Assembly (NCBI GenBank): GCA_029582265.1
Contig: CM055828.1
Coordinates: 34,507,263 to 34,571,262, forward strand
Origin: Zoroaster sp. YZ-2022
Taxonomy: Eukaryota > Echinodermata > Asteroidea > Forcipulatida > Zoroasteridae
Direction: 5' to 3'
Length of the DNA stretch: 64,000 nucleotides
Shown here: in pieces, positions 9,836 through 21,486 of the stretch
Layout of the letters: each line of letters starts with the position of its first letter
How positions within the stretch are numbered: the first letter of the stretch is position 1
Translations under genes and position numbers: made by a program
The notes under the pieces: model-generated
Seen by the model: only the letters and a program-made list of their open reading frames with translations
Told to the model about the DNA's origin: nothing
Database searches by the model: none

Positions 9836-10600
9836 TCATGATCATACATGTAGTTGACCACTAAGCCTTCTCTGAAAGCAGTATCATCATTTGTTAAACA
9901 ATTTTAGTGATCATGGTTGAATGACCACATAATCTACTCTTAAAGTGTTGTAATTCGCTAAACAATTGTAATGATCATCAGTTAACGATCAAATACATTA
10001 AGTCTCCTTTTAAAGTGTAATATAATTTGCTGAACAATTACAACGATCATGGTTGAATGACCAGTTAGCGTCCTCTTGAAGTGTGTTGTAATTTGCTAAA
10101 CAAATAACATGACCACAGTTGATTAGTCTCTACTTAAAGTTTACACACATGTACAATCAATCATACAGTGTACATGTGTATTATTCTTTCTGTGACTGCA
10201 AGGGTCAAAATCAGTCAAAATGTTGATATACTTGCCAAGGTACTGTATCCGGTGCACTTAAAAGTCCAACACTGTCAAAGCTTATGTGTAGTACATGTAC
10301 ATTGTACATTTACAGGTCAAAATGAGTCGACCGTTTTTTACTGGTAAAAGCATTGTCTTGTATTGTTCAGGGTGGTCAAAATGACAGTAAAAACAATCAG
10401 TTGACTGGTTTTGACCACTGTAGCTACTTGCCACTAAAGTTCAGCTACAGTAGAAGGGTTCATTTGCTAAACTACTACATTTATCACAACTTTCATGGTC
10501 AACCAGTTGGTCCTTTTAAAAATTAAATTGCCCTGTAAAAATTCATCTTTCCTATTTCACTTGGCTACTGACAAGACGTAGATCTGTTATTTAGACCACT
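9836..10600 (-). repeat. Right copy of the large inverted repeat, with ~80-bp subrepeats
   Basis: About four degenerate ~80-100 bp units (9836-10140) share TGATCATGGTTGAATGACCA and TTTGCTAAACAA. The block is the reverse complement of 4513-4830 and is interrupted by a family B MITE. Confidence 0.7.
10181..10463 (+). mobile_element. TTAA-type MITE, family B, degraded ends
   Basis: TTATTCTTTCTGTGACTG at left and GTAGAAGGGTTCA at right are mutated forms of TTAACCCTCCTATGACTG and GTAGGAGGGTTAA. It interrupts a repeat whose other copy has an uninterrupted TTAA at 4649-4652. Confidence 0.75.
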
Positions 10601-13600
10601 AGACAGGGAATTATTTGAGCTCACATAGCATAGCACTGCAATATTGTACACAAAATTCAAAATTAGCACTGCATGCACGCAAATATTTCTCTACAAATTG
10701 AGCTACAAAAACCGTATGCCATTTTTGAACAAAAATCGTTCCCTGCCAGCTCCCAACAATTCATAAAAAGCCGATTTACAGTGACGCATAAAATTATCAT
10801 AGCTCTGATATTCCAATATCAAGGGTCTTAGGAACTTGTGTCGTGTATGTACTTTAACTGCCACAATTTTCAAAAGAGACAAAAACACTAACATGAAGGA
10901 AAATTGAAAAATTAAATCAAAACAGAAATCTGATTGGCAGTGATGGATAATGACCTCTGGTATTCCATATCGAGGGTGTTACATGTACAAACTGTAGGAA
11001 CTTGTGTATACATGCAAGTGTACTTTTACTGCCATCATTTTCAAATGACACAAAAACACTTAACGTGAAAAAATTTGAAAAATTTAATCAAAACAGACAA
11101 TGAAAGTGATGTGAAAAAAACTAATAATTATTCTGATCTGACAAAAAAAAATTCAAAATCGCAGCACAAACTGACTATCATGTACATACACATACGTATG
11201 TATTTTACACATATTGTACACCATATGTTGGGTTTACAAATTAAATTTTATGAAGAAATTAAATGAACCAAGGTGTACAGAGGAGGGTTGGAATGAATTG
11301 GGAATTGATAACTTCATGTATTTACTAAACGGAAAATGCAAACATTATTGTTTGAAATTTTTAATGTTGATTTTTTTTAATTGTACACTCACAATAACAA
11401 TTAATTTTATGTACGTATATTAAAATTGTATGACAAATAACATTTTGAATAATCTCTTAATGCAAACATTACATTTTAACTAGATCTTTTTCTTTTTATT
11501 ATTTTTTATTTTTATTATTTTTTATTTTTATTATTTTTTATAAAAATCCGGGTCTAAACAACCGTTTTTTCTTATTTTGAGTAAAGACAGTAATTAGTTT
11601 TATTTTTTGTAAATTAATGTACATGTACTCGCTTGTATATGTTTATGCGCAACCATCAAATGAAATGAACAGAACAAGGCAAGATCGGCAGGTAATTTAG
11701 CGAGTGGCATTATTTTTTTTTACAAAAAGGTATATGAATGACCCGTCATTAATTTGCATTGGATACCAAGGCTCACGCTTGCTGACGTTGTTACACCAAT
11801 CCTTCCCGAACACAGACCTAGTCTTTCATCTGACATACGCACGACTTTTCCACGCAACAAGGAGGCCAAGGTCAACCACTAATATCTTGATTCCGGAAAA
11901 TGTTTTTATCATCTCTCGCTCGGCGAGAGACGATGATGAGCCCACTGTGATCATGCTTCATCCCGACAAATGATTTTGGGAAACATGACATTGATTTTGC
12001 ATCCTAAAAAAATGCTATTATTTGAGAAGCCGCAATCAGGATTGTACATCTGATTTATAATCTAGATGCATTTAATGATCTGTCAAATTCACACAGCGAC
12101 ATTACACTAATCATAACAAGGACAAGGTTAATGCAGGAATTTCTGTCTTCGATCTCTTGGCTCCTTCACCTCAGGCTTTAGACATTCAAATTAAACTTCT
12201 GTGATTTTTGGTTTTAATGACCCCTCCTATTGATAAACCATTCAATATACATGTATGTCATTCACAAAACCATTTGAATGATAAATTAATGTATTTATAG
12301 ATTATGCAAATCTGTACATATACATGTAGGACAATAACAATACTTCTACAATTTATATTCTAAACATAACTTTAAACAAAATCTTACATTTTAAAAATAA
12401 TTGATTTTGGTTGATTCATACATCATTCACATCTCTGCCTACCAATTACAACTTTCTCCATTGTACAAATCCTCTGATTCAACCAGATAAATTCCTTAGA
12501 AAATCTTACCTCACCTCCCAAACCTGCCCTTCTGAGAGATGAAAATTATCAGGAATCGCTGGATACAAACTTTTGACAAACATGCCCTACTGGTCAGCTG
12601 TTTGTCATAAAAATAACTATATTGGCGCTGTGACATGCATGAAGTGACACCAAGTCCACGGTTCAATGTTCATTGATCATTACAAACAATAGTTAAATGC
12701 TGAACAATAACAATTTTCCTACGATATGCAATCCCTGGATATTATCATTATGTTATCATTGCATCAAGTTAAACATGTTTACTCATTAAAAGTACATGTA
12801 CATCCACACCCATACTGTTTCATAAACCTACAAATGCATGCATGTCCTGTCAACAAAAGTGATAAACTCACAGATTTTATACTTGAGTTTGTAGCAAAAA
12901 ATAATAATTTCATAATTTAACAAAAACTCAAAAATTATATTTCTGTGAAAATATGCATCCTCATAATCAGCAAAATTATCACAATGGCCATTATCAGTCC
13001 AGAGGTCAAAAGTCAAAGGTCACGAATCAACAATTTAGCAGAAACAATGCTAACATCTTTGGTTGCTTTAAATGGTTACTTACAGAGCCTACCGGCTGAA
13101 CATACAAGTATATTGTATGATCTGTACATTTGTTAAATTGTTTTGTACCATTGTTGAGAGCTGCAAGGGTAGTCAGTGTACTTTTTCTTAATCAATACTC
13201 GAGTCTGGGACTTGGACTTAAGGAATGATGTCCTATATGGCTCGGATTAGACAGGCTTCTGTGACTCATTCATTTTGTCATCTTCCTTTTTTCATAATGT
13301 TCTCCAGCACCCTGAGAAGTACATGTACACATTGTAAGTGTAAAGCACTTCTCTTAAAGAATATTGGATTTTTCTTTGAACTGTGAGTGCACAGTGCACC
13401 GACATTCAATTATTGCTTTTAATACAGCATTTGTATGTAGGCATGGTTCTACCATGGTATAGTGGATTTTCATTGGTCGAGAACCAGTCATATGGCGCAC
13501 CACAAAAGTTCATCACCCCAATATTTATACCTTTGTAATAGTTAGCCTGGGCAGTTGGTCTAATAGCGTAGTGGATGCAAGGGCACAGTGTATGTAACAC

Positions 13601-14086
13601 TGTTCAGGCTAGAACATTTCCCCAATACACATGCGCATGCACAGTACGTGTACTACATGTGCTCACCCCTCTTTCAAAGCTGGGGATCTTTCCACAGAAC
13701 AATGATAAAGAACTTGATTTTAAGACCTTTGCTTGTTTAAAAATGTATGTTTTTCTCATGTCTATTATTCAGGGGTGTGATTTGACAAAAGTAAAAAATC
13801 CTGAAAAATGGGCAGCAGGCCTAGAGGACAAAGCCCCTTGAACCTCCTGGATGTTTAATTTTGGAGGATTTACAGACTCTCCACATCCCCACAAACAAGG
13901 CTACTTCTTTCTTTCCTTGGTGGCTACTTCTCTTCTTTCAAGAAAGTTTTGAGGCAAAGGGAGATTTGTAAAAAAAAAATACTGTAATCAGGAAAAATCC
14001 GGAGAAATCACAGGCCTGATTATTCCAAAATTAACTACAATAAATTTATCATGGTAATTATTTGTTTGATGTGATTCATCAATTGG
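10601..14086. other. 3.5 kb without recognisable genes
   Basis: AT-rich unique-looking sequence with scattered ORFs of 60-90 codons. The longest is 11704-11973 + (89 codons, no recognised domain). A small hairpin TCTCGCTCGGCGAGAGA lies at 11914-11930. T/A-rich low-complexity repeats (ATTATTTTTTATTTTT) occur at 11496-11545. A GGTCGAGAACCAGTCATATG segment at 13480 resembles 637-656. I see no exon that can be supported. Confidence 0.5.
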
Positions 14087-14579
14087 TTTGTACACCCTCG
14101 GGTGATAAAATACTTGTATCATTTGTCCCCCTTGAGTGTTAACCAGGGATACCTTTTGTAAGCTTGGGTGATAACACGATAATATCGAATATCATGATAC
14201 CTTTTTTATTTGACTACGATATCGAGAAACTTTTTAAGTTATCGAGATATCGGCAAATCGCAATTAAAAAAATATATATCGAGATTTTAAAAAAAAAATT
14301 GCCATTTTGAGTCAAGTCAGGACAAAATTAGGACAGTCTTTTCAGCTTTCAGAAGTGACAAACAAAAGCGAACTACTTCAGAAGTACATACACACTACGC
14401 AAATAAATTTATTTATTGAGATTTATTGTGACGCTTGAAGAGGGGTACATACCTGTGGTTATCAGCTCGAAAGCAATCATGCATGAATAAAAACAAAATA
14501 ATCGCGATACTATCGAAAATCGCGATATATGTTTGCCGATATATATCGTGGATGAAAAAAATCCGTATCGCCCATGCTT

Positions 14580-15093
14580 TTAAAGAGGGGCTCTAAGGTC
14601 AAATTCAGTTTTGTGATGCACTCATTTTCCAATAGATAGAGTCCTCATTAAAGTGTGAACAAATTACAAGTCTCTAACTTCACTTTAAAGTGGTGTAACA
14701 TATCATTTTATTTGATACCCTTTCAGAGCGATATTTGAAACATGATGTCACTGTTTTCTTACGGTAAATGAGACTGTAACATTCCATACAGGAATTTTTT
14801 GTTTGTCAAAAAGTCAATTTCAACGCCGATTTGATCAAATATTGTGGAGATTCAGGAATGAACTGCAAATTCACCGTACAAAAATGTAGAGACCCATTTA
14901 TTTGAAATGTGACGTCACTGTTTGGATGTTAACAAATTTCACACAGGAAGGTTATCAAATAAAATGACATTTTACATCACTTTAACGTGAGGTTAGAGAC
15001 TAATTTTTTTTGTAATTTTTTCACACTTTAATAAGGACTCTTGGAAAATGAGTGCATCACAAAACTAAATTTGACCTTAGAGCCCCTCTTTAA
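14580..15093. mobile_element. TTAA-flanked MITE with long inverted repeats
   Basis: TTAAAGAGGGGCTCTAAGG and CTTAGAGCCCCTCTTTAA bound a 514-bp element. Its arms pair over most of 190 bp (GCACTCATTTTCCAA, CACTTTAA-AAGGACTC, AAAATGACATTT blocks). Non-coding. It could form a near full-length hairpin. Confidence 0.8.
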
Positions 15094-15284
15094 ACCTTTT
15101 GGCATCTTTTGGACACTTTTTTCATTTATTTGAATTACATATAATGCAAAAATATTGAAAGTTAAATATTTGGACATCCTGTTCAAAGAATAACAGATGT
15201 TGAAACCTCATTTCCAAATCCTGGAGTCATAAACCACATAACAACAGATCTATTTAACACAGCAGACATGTAAAAATAAAGGTA

Positions 15285-15508
15285 TTAAAGGGACAATATC
15301 GTCATGATCAACAGGGCATGGAATCAGAGTGCTAGTTTTAGATGAACTCAGTGACTGAAAAAACTACACCACATGATAAGGTCATATTACCGTTGCTGCT
15401 GCATAAATGAGCCATTAATTTTCAGATACTGTGTTCATCCTAAACTAGGATACCGATTCCATGCCCTGTTGAACGTCTGCACTGATTGTGACGATACTGC
15501 CCCTTTAA
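15285..15508. mobile_element. TTAA-type MITE, family E, complete
   Basis: TTAAAGGGACAATATCGTCA at left and TGACGATACTGCCCCTTTAA at right are near-perfect inverted repeats. The inner CAGGGCATGGAATC is also inverted at the other side. 15509-16464 holds nothing else recognisable. Confidence 0.85.
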
Positions 15509-16464
15509 TTAAGTTTTATGCGTGGTCTTTTTACTGCAAAATAAAGACAGATGGGGGTGTTGCCACAGGGCATAAGAGTCATTCCACGTCAAATCACACT
15601 TTCCGAGGTCAATCTCACAGATTTTTTTTTTTACTTTCTAGGTTTGTTTAGTTGTATGAGAAAACTCCAAAACTGAAATTTGAGCATTTTTGGTCATGTG
15701 GTTTGTGAGTCACAGGTCGTTGAACTTTTTACCTTTCGTTTGACCTCTACAACTTTGGAAATCTGTAACTCCGGTTAAGAATATCGTAAGAAAGTGATTT
15801 TTATGTTAAATGAAAGCTCTTATCATCACTAATTATCCACTTTGCAATTTGGATTTTTTTTTTTTAATTTGAAGTGGATTGGCCCATAAAGGATCAAGCC
15901 GAAAAAAGCATCAAGCATTTATTCCCATTCATAAATGCCCTCTAGGTTTTGTTGTCAAAATAACAAAATTTCAAAAAACAATTGCACAGAAAAACAATTG
16001 CATATATATATTAACGTTAACAACATCACAAGAGAAAATGACTCTGCACATAATGTACAATACTTGCATAGTGTATAAATATGTTTGGATTGTACAGTAT
16101 TGTGAAAGTACTCTAGAGGCATGTACTGTACACATAGAGCAATGTACATGTACAGGATGTACATATCCAGCGTTATGACAGAGGTAAACAAACTCTAGAC
16201 CTTATAATTATCATACATGTACATGTGCACGTACTGTGTGCAATACCTAAATGGTTTATATTACAATGGTCCGTTTCCATGGCAATATGTACAATGGAAT
16301 TAAACATGAGCGTGTACAGAATTTTAACTAAATATCATGAATTCTGGTCAGAATCAAGCCGAGTATAAGGTTCGAGTCCTGAGTGATCGATAGTTCTTTA
16401 CCGTTGAACCTGTGAAAGTTCAGCTTATTATGTACAGTTGTGTCTGTGTGTCATTAACAAGAAT

Positions 16465-17995
16465 CAGGGACCAACTTCACAGAGTTGCTTAGCCGATAAA
16501 ATTGCTTACCAGTACAATTTGCTTAGCGGATTTCTTTGGTTACTAGCCAAACTTTCATACAAAATGTATGTATTTTGGCAGGTACTTTGTTTCGTATTGC
16601 TTAGCACAATTCTCTGCTTAGCACAATTCTCTGCTTAGCACAATTCTCTGCTTAGCACAATTCTCTGCTTAGCACAATTCTCTGCTTAGCACAATTCTCT
16701 GCTTAGCACAATTCTCTGCTTAGCACAATTCTATGCTTAGCACAATTCTATGCTTAGCACAATTCTATGCTTAGCACAATTCTCTGCTTAGCACAATTCT
16801 CTGCTTAGCACAATTCTATGCTTAGCACAATTCTCTGCTTAGCACAATTCTATGCTTAGCACAATTCTCTGCTTAGCACAATTCTCTGCTTAGCACAATT
16901 CTCTGCTTAGCACAATTCTATGCTTAGCACAATTCTATGCTTAGCACAATTCTCTGCTTAGCACAATTCTATAGCACAGTTCTGCTTAGCACAATTTCTC
17001 TTAGCACAATTCTATGCTTAGCACAATTCTCTGCTTAGCACAATTCTCTGCTTAGCACAATTCTCTGCTTAGCACAATTCTATGTTAGCACAGTTCTCTG
17101 TTAGCACAGTTCTATGCTTAGCACAGTTCTATGCTTAGGCACAATTCTCTGCTTAGCACAATTCTCTGCTTTAGCACAATTCTATGCTTAGGCACAATTT
17201 CTGCTTAGCACAATTCTCTGCTTAATTCTCTTAGCGCAATTCTCTGCTTAGCGCAATTCTCTGCTTAGGCAATTCTCTTAGCTTCTGCTTAGCACAATTC
17301 TCTGCTTAGCACAATTCTCTGCTTAGCGCAATTCTCTGCTTAGCACAATTCTCTGCTTAGCGCAATTCTCTGCTTAGCACAATTCTCTGCTTAGCACAAT
17401 TCTCTGCTTAGCACAATTCTCTGCTTAGCACAATTCTCTGCTTAGCACAATTCTCTGCTTAGCACAATTCTCTGCTTAGCACAATTCTCTGCTTAGCACA
17501 ATTCTCTGCTTAGCACAATTCTCTGCTTAGCACAATTCTCTGCTTAGCACAATTCTCTGCTTAGCACAATTCTCTGCTTAGCACAATTCTCTGCTTAGCA
17601 CAATTCTCTGCTTAGCACAATTCTCTGCTTAGCACAATTCTCTGCTTAGCACAATTCTCTGCTTAGCACAATTCTCTGCTTAGCACAATTCTCTGCTTAG
17701 CACAATTCTCTGCTTAGCACAATTCTATGCTTAGCACAATTCTCTGCTTAGCACAATTCTCTGCTTAGCACAATTCTCTGCTTAGCGCAATTCTCTGCTT
17801 AGCACAATTCTCTGCTTAGCACAATTCTCTGCTTAGCACAATTCTCTGCTTAGCGCAATTCTCTGCTTAGCGCAATTCTCTGCTTAGCACAATTCTCTGC
17901 TTAGCACAATTCTCTGCTTAGCACAATTCTCTGCTTAGCACAATTCTCTGCTTAGCACAATTCTATGCTTAGCAGCTCTATGAAATTGGCCCCTG
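16465..17995. mobile_element. MITE with a 17-bp minisatellite expanded inside it
   Basis: Ends CAGGGACCAACTTCACAGAG and CTCTATGAAATTGGCCCCTG are inverted repeats of about 30 bp including adjacent GCTTAGC. The whole interior from about 16598 is a tandem array of the subterminal motif. No clear target duplication was found. Confidence 0.8.
16598..17975. repeat. 17-bp minisatellite (CTCTGCTTAGCACAATT)n, about 80 copies
   Basis: Units are mostly identical with recurrent variants CTATG for CTCTG and GCGCAA for GCACAA. Irregular short or deleted units cluster around 16970-17290, and the most homogeneous stretch is 17290-17720. Confidence 0.97.
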
Positions 17996-18371
17996 GTAAT
18001 ATCAACTCAGAAATGCATTGTTTATTTATTTCAGCCCTCCGGTTTTCAAGAAAAATATCAAATAACTAACCTGTGAGAATTTCATCACAACAGATGCTCA
18101 CATTTTGGAGAAAACAATGGAAAACATTTTTATTTAATTTACGGTCTTTTAAATGGTTTTAACCTTTTTGTAAATTTGAGATTTAATAAGTAACAAATCC
18201 TTTTTTTTTCTCCAAGACGAATTTGTCAGGATGATTGATATACTACTGACACTTTCACAAGTTGGTAAATCTGTATGTATATATATACTCTTGATTCTTA
18301 CAAAATGTGGATGCATCACACATTTTACCAAAATGTGTACAACTCATTATGTATTGTACATACTTTAAAGT

Positions 18372-18693
18372 CCAAACCCTCCTACTCATTGAAGCCACTC
18401 CCAACCACTAAATTCTGTTCTTGAGCAACCTTCAGTACATACATGTACAGTACAAGCCTGCTGTCCTTTCCAAGTAATCTTACAAAATCAACTGTGCCAC
18501 CCAAGGCCACTGTAAATGTATGAACACATTAGTATGGCCTACAATGTATCAATGGGAGACCACTTTACCCTGCAATCTCAGTGGTGTGACAGTGCACAGA
18601 AGGGTAACCATAGGAGGCTACTGGCAACAGCTAATGGCTTGGAGTGGCCTGAATGGGTTGTTTCAAAAATTGCACTGATTGTAGGAGGGTTAA
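18372..18693 (+). mobile_element. TTAA-type MITE, family A
   Basis: CCAAACCCTCCTACTCATTG at left (TTAA lost) and GTAGGAGGGTTAA at right. The inner half is nearly identical to 3260-3420. Confidence 0.8.
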
Positions 18694-19184
18694 AAATGTG
18701 AAATCTGTGCACATACACATGTATACACATCTGTGTACATACATCTGTGTACTTTCCTTCTATTGTTCCTATTGTGTTTGAAGTCTAACTTTTTGAAGCA
18801 ATCTCCATTGGTTTTGTACACTGGGTCGTTCCAAGGACCTCTGAAAACAAAGAACCAGCGACCGACGACCTATTGTTCCCTTTGTTATAAGTCCTCGGTC
18901 GGTTCGCAGCGTAAATACATAGTGTGTATAATTAATTACAAATCTCCTGTATGTGGAATGAGAAACCACCAAAGTTGACCAAATCCCTATCTTTTTCAGA
19001 CCTGTACATTTATGTAGTAACATCATCACACTTTTAGCCTGTTATACGTTCTTAAAAAAAGATAACCAGGTGGTGCCCATTTCCTAATTGTCAGATACAC
19101 GTAGGGTCAATACAACTATGATGCAACCGTGGTGTGTGCAAAAACTGACACACACAACAAGGAATGATTGCATAGAAGAAATTG

Positions 19185-19469
19185 TTAACGGGACAGCAAC
19201 ACGGCATGGAATCGGAGTGCTAGTTTTAGATATAGATTGCAATTCACCCAAAATGTTTAGTTATATTTAACTGTCACAATCGACAGGGCATGGAATCAGA
19301 GTGCTAGTTTTAGATTAACTCACTGGCTGAAAATAATACCCCACATGATAAGGTCACATTACCCTTGCTGTTGCATAAATGTGCTAGTAATTTTAAGTCA
19401 CTGTGTTCATCTTAAACTAGGACACCGATTCCATGCCCTGCTCTATTCGTGGCGAGACTGTCCCTTTAA
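19185..19469. mobile_element. TTAA-type MITE, family E, with internal duplication
   Basis: TTAACGGGACAG at left and CTGTCCCTTTAA at right. The GGCATGGAATC-GAGTGCTAG block occurs twice (19203 and 19287). 19470-21188 shows only unsupported ORFs. Confidence 0.7.
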
Positions 19470-21188
19470 ACAAGAAATACTATATGGCTAGATACAAGTT
19501 GTTTGATTATGTTGGCTTTGACAGAAGATTATCCCCACTCAGACACTACAGAATGAAAGGGAAAGTACTACGCAGCACTTTTGAAGTTTGTGTTACTTTA
19601 TGAAAAGCTTTACTTACCTTCAACTTCAAGAACACAACACAAACAGCGATATGATAACAATTTCTGTGTCCAGTTGCAGAAAAAAAAGCCTGATCAGCAG
19701 TTTAGTTGATTTCAATTTCTTTTTTGGGAACTGATTGCTCCGTTCCTCATAATTGTTAATGGTGTTTTATATAAACAAGGTCGTAGGGACATTGTAATCA
19801 CTACACCCACTTCACATTCACCATTTACAAAGCACACCACTGAAGCCAATGTATCAGTGAATGATTTACTATTCTCAGGATTTGACAAACCAAAACGTTC
19901 GGCTCACCTGGTTCCACATGACTGCAACCAGGATTTGTCCACACAGAGGTATTCCCTCGTCATTGTTGAGGTTATTGTATTGGCCAACAATGATGGGTGG
20001 AGTACACAAACTTCAAATACCACACCAAAAAAGTTCAAAGAGTGCTGGGAAACATGTATTGTACATATTTACAGGTTTATCGTACACACAAACTGTACAA
20101 TTTTACCACAAAATAACTCTTCTTAAATGTACTGCATTGGCATACATGTATATATTTCATGCATCTGATTCTCATGAATTCTGAGTTTTTTCTGACCAGA
20201 AATTAATGTTGGTATGAAATGATAGCATTATTAATCCAAGTGAAGCTTCTGATCACTCCCATGTGGCTGACAAATGCTCTATCAAAAAAAATGTTCTAAA
20301 ATCAAATCGCTATTTGATTTTGTTTTCAATTAACTGATGTCAATAGTTAACACAAACCATGAGTGACTTAACATGAATTTTCGCAATCATGATCGCATTT
20401 CTGTCGCTTCTGTAATAATCACCCACTCAAGCGGGTAATCACATTTAGTTTCATGGGGAATTAAGTGGGAAATCTGCATGATGTTAGACTTGTCCCTTTG
20501 TTCTGACGTTAGACCCATTTCAAAGGCCTAGACAATTTGTAAATTGTTTGCACAACCTTGGCAAGAAGACTTTCTATTTCTTTTCCTGGTCAATTAAAAA
20601 AAAACTGTCAAGCAGTATTCTGTTTAGCAAATATTTTTTTAAAGCATCACAGATTAGATTATTTTCAGTGGATATGGGATTACTTAACCCAGAACCAATA
20701 ATTACATGGTAAAACATACCATTGTGTAAGGATTTTGTGACAATTCATTCAACACCCATACAAGTAAAAATGATGATAGCCTTACAAAATTCTTCCATTA
20801 TTTTTTTTTTAGGAAATAACATATTTTCAAATAAATAATGAAATAGGATTTGGCCTACTTGTCCTTTAAAACATCTAAACAAAAGCGGTATCTGGATACC
20901 ACAGCAGTGCAGGAATTAAGAATAGGAAAAGGGTAATTTACCTTTCATGTTATCAGTATGACACTGATTGCTGAGGGTTGAATGACTGGCTTTGTTTTCT
21001 ACTGTACAACAATGGCATTCTCAAAAATAATTAAAGTTGTTTTGTGTTGTTTTTTTTATAGAAAAAACGTACTTGATGAAAAGTTGATGATGGTAACATC
21101 CCTTATAATATATCATTCTGTTCGAGTTGCTGTCATTTTAGTATAATTATTTCCCAACTAAATTTATGTCTAAATAAGATCAATATTC

Positions 21189-21486
21189 CATACCCAGTCA
21201 GCACGGCACTCACAGACAGTCACTTGAGTATTTTTGGTTGCATTGCCAATTGGTAGGTCAAACCACAGAGTCACACAGAGCTGTGTATGTACTGTCGAGT
21301 GGTTTTGGTTTGACCTATCCTAGCCACATGTCCTTGCATTTATTTGAGTGCACTGCACAAAGTCAATGGGTTGGGAGTTACATACAAATTTTGAGTGTAT
21401 TTGAGTGCACTGCACAAAGTCAATGGGTTAAGAGAGACATAAACATTTTGAGTGTCTTTGAGTTGTTAAACCTATAGGAGGGTTAA
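21189..21486 (+). mobile_element. TTAA-type MITE, family C, partial
   Basis: Shares CACAGACAGTCACTTGAG and the CACACAGAGCTGTGTATG core with 37853-38196 and ends ATAGGAGGGTTAA. The right region TTTGAGTGCACTGCACAAAG is duplicated internally. Confidence 0.75.

Noticed and set aside
16598..17975. CRISPR array
   Set aside because: The 17-bp units are contiguous with no spacers; the setting is animal nuclear DNA.
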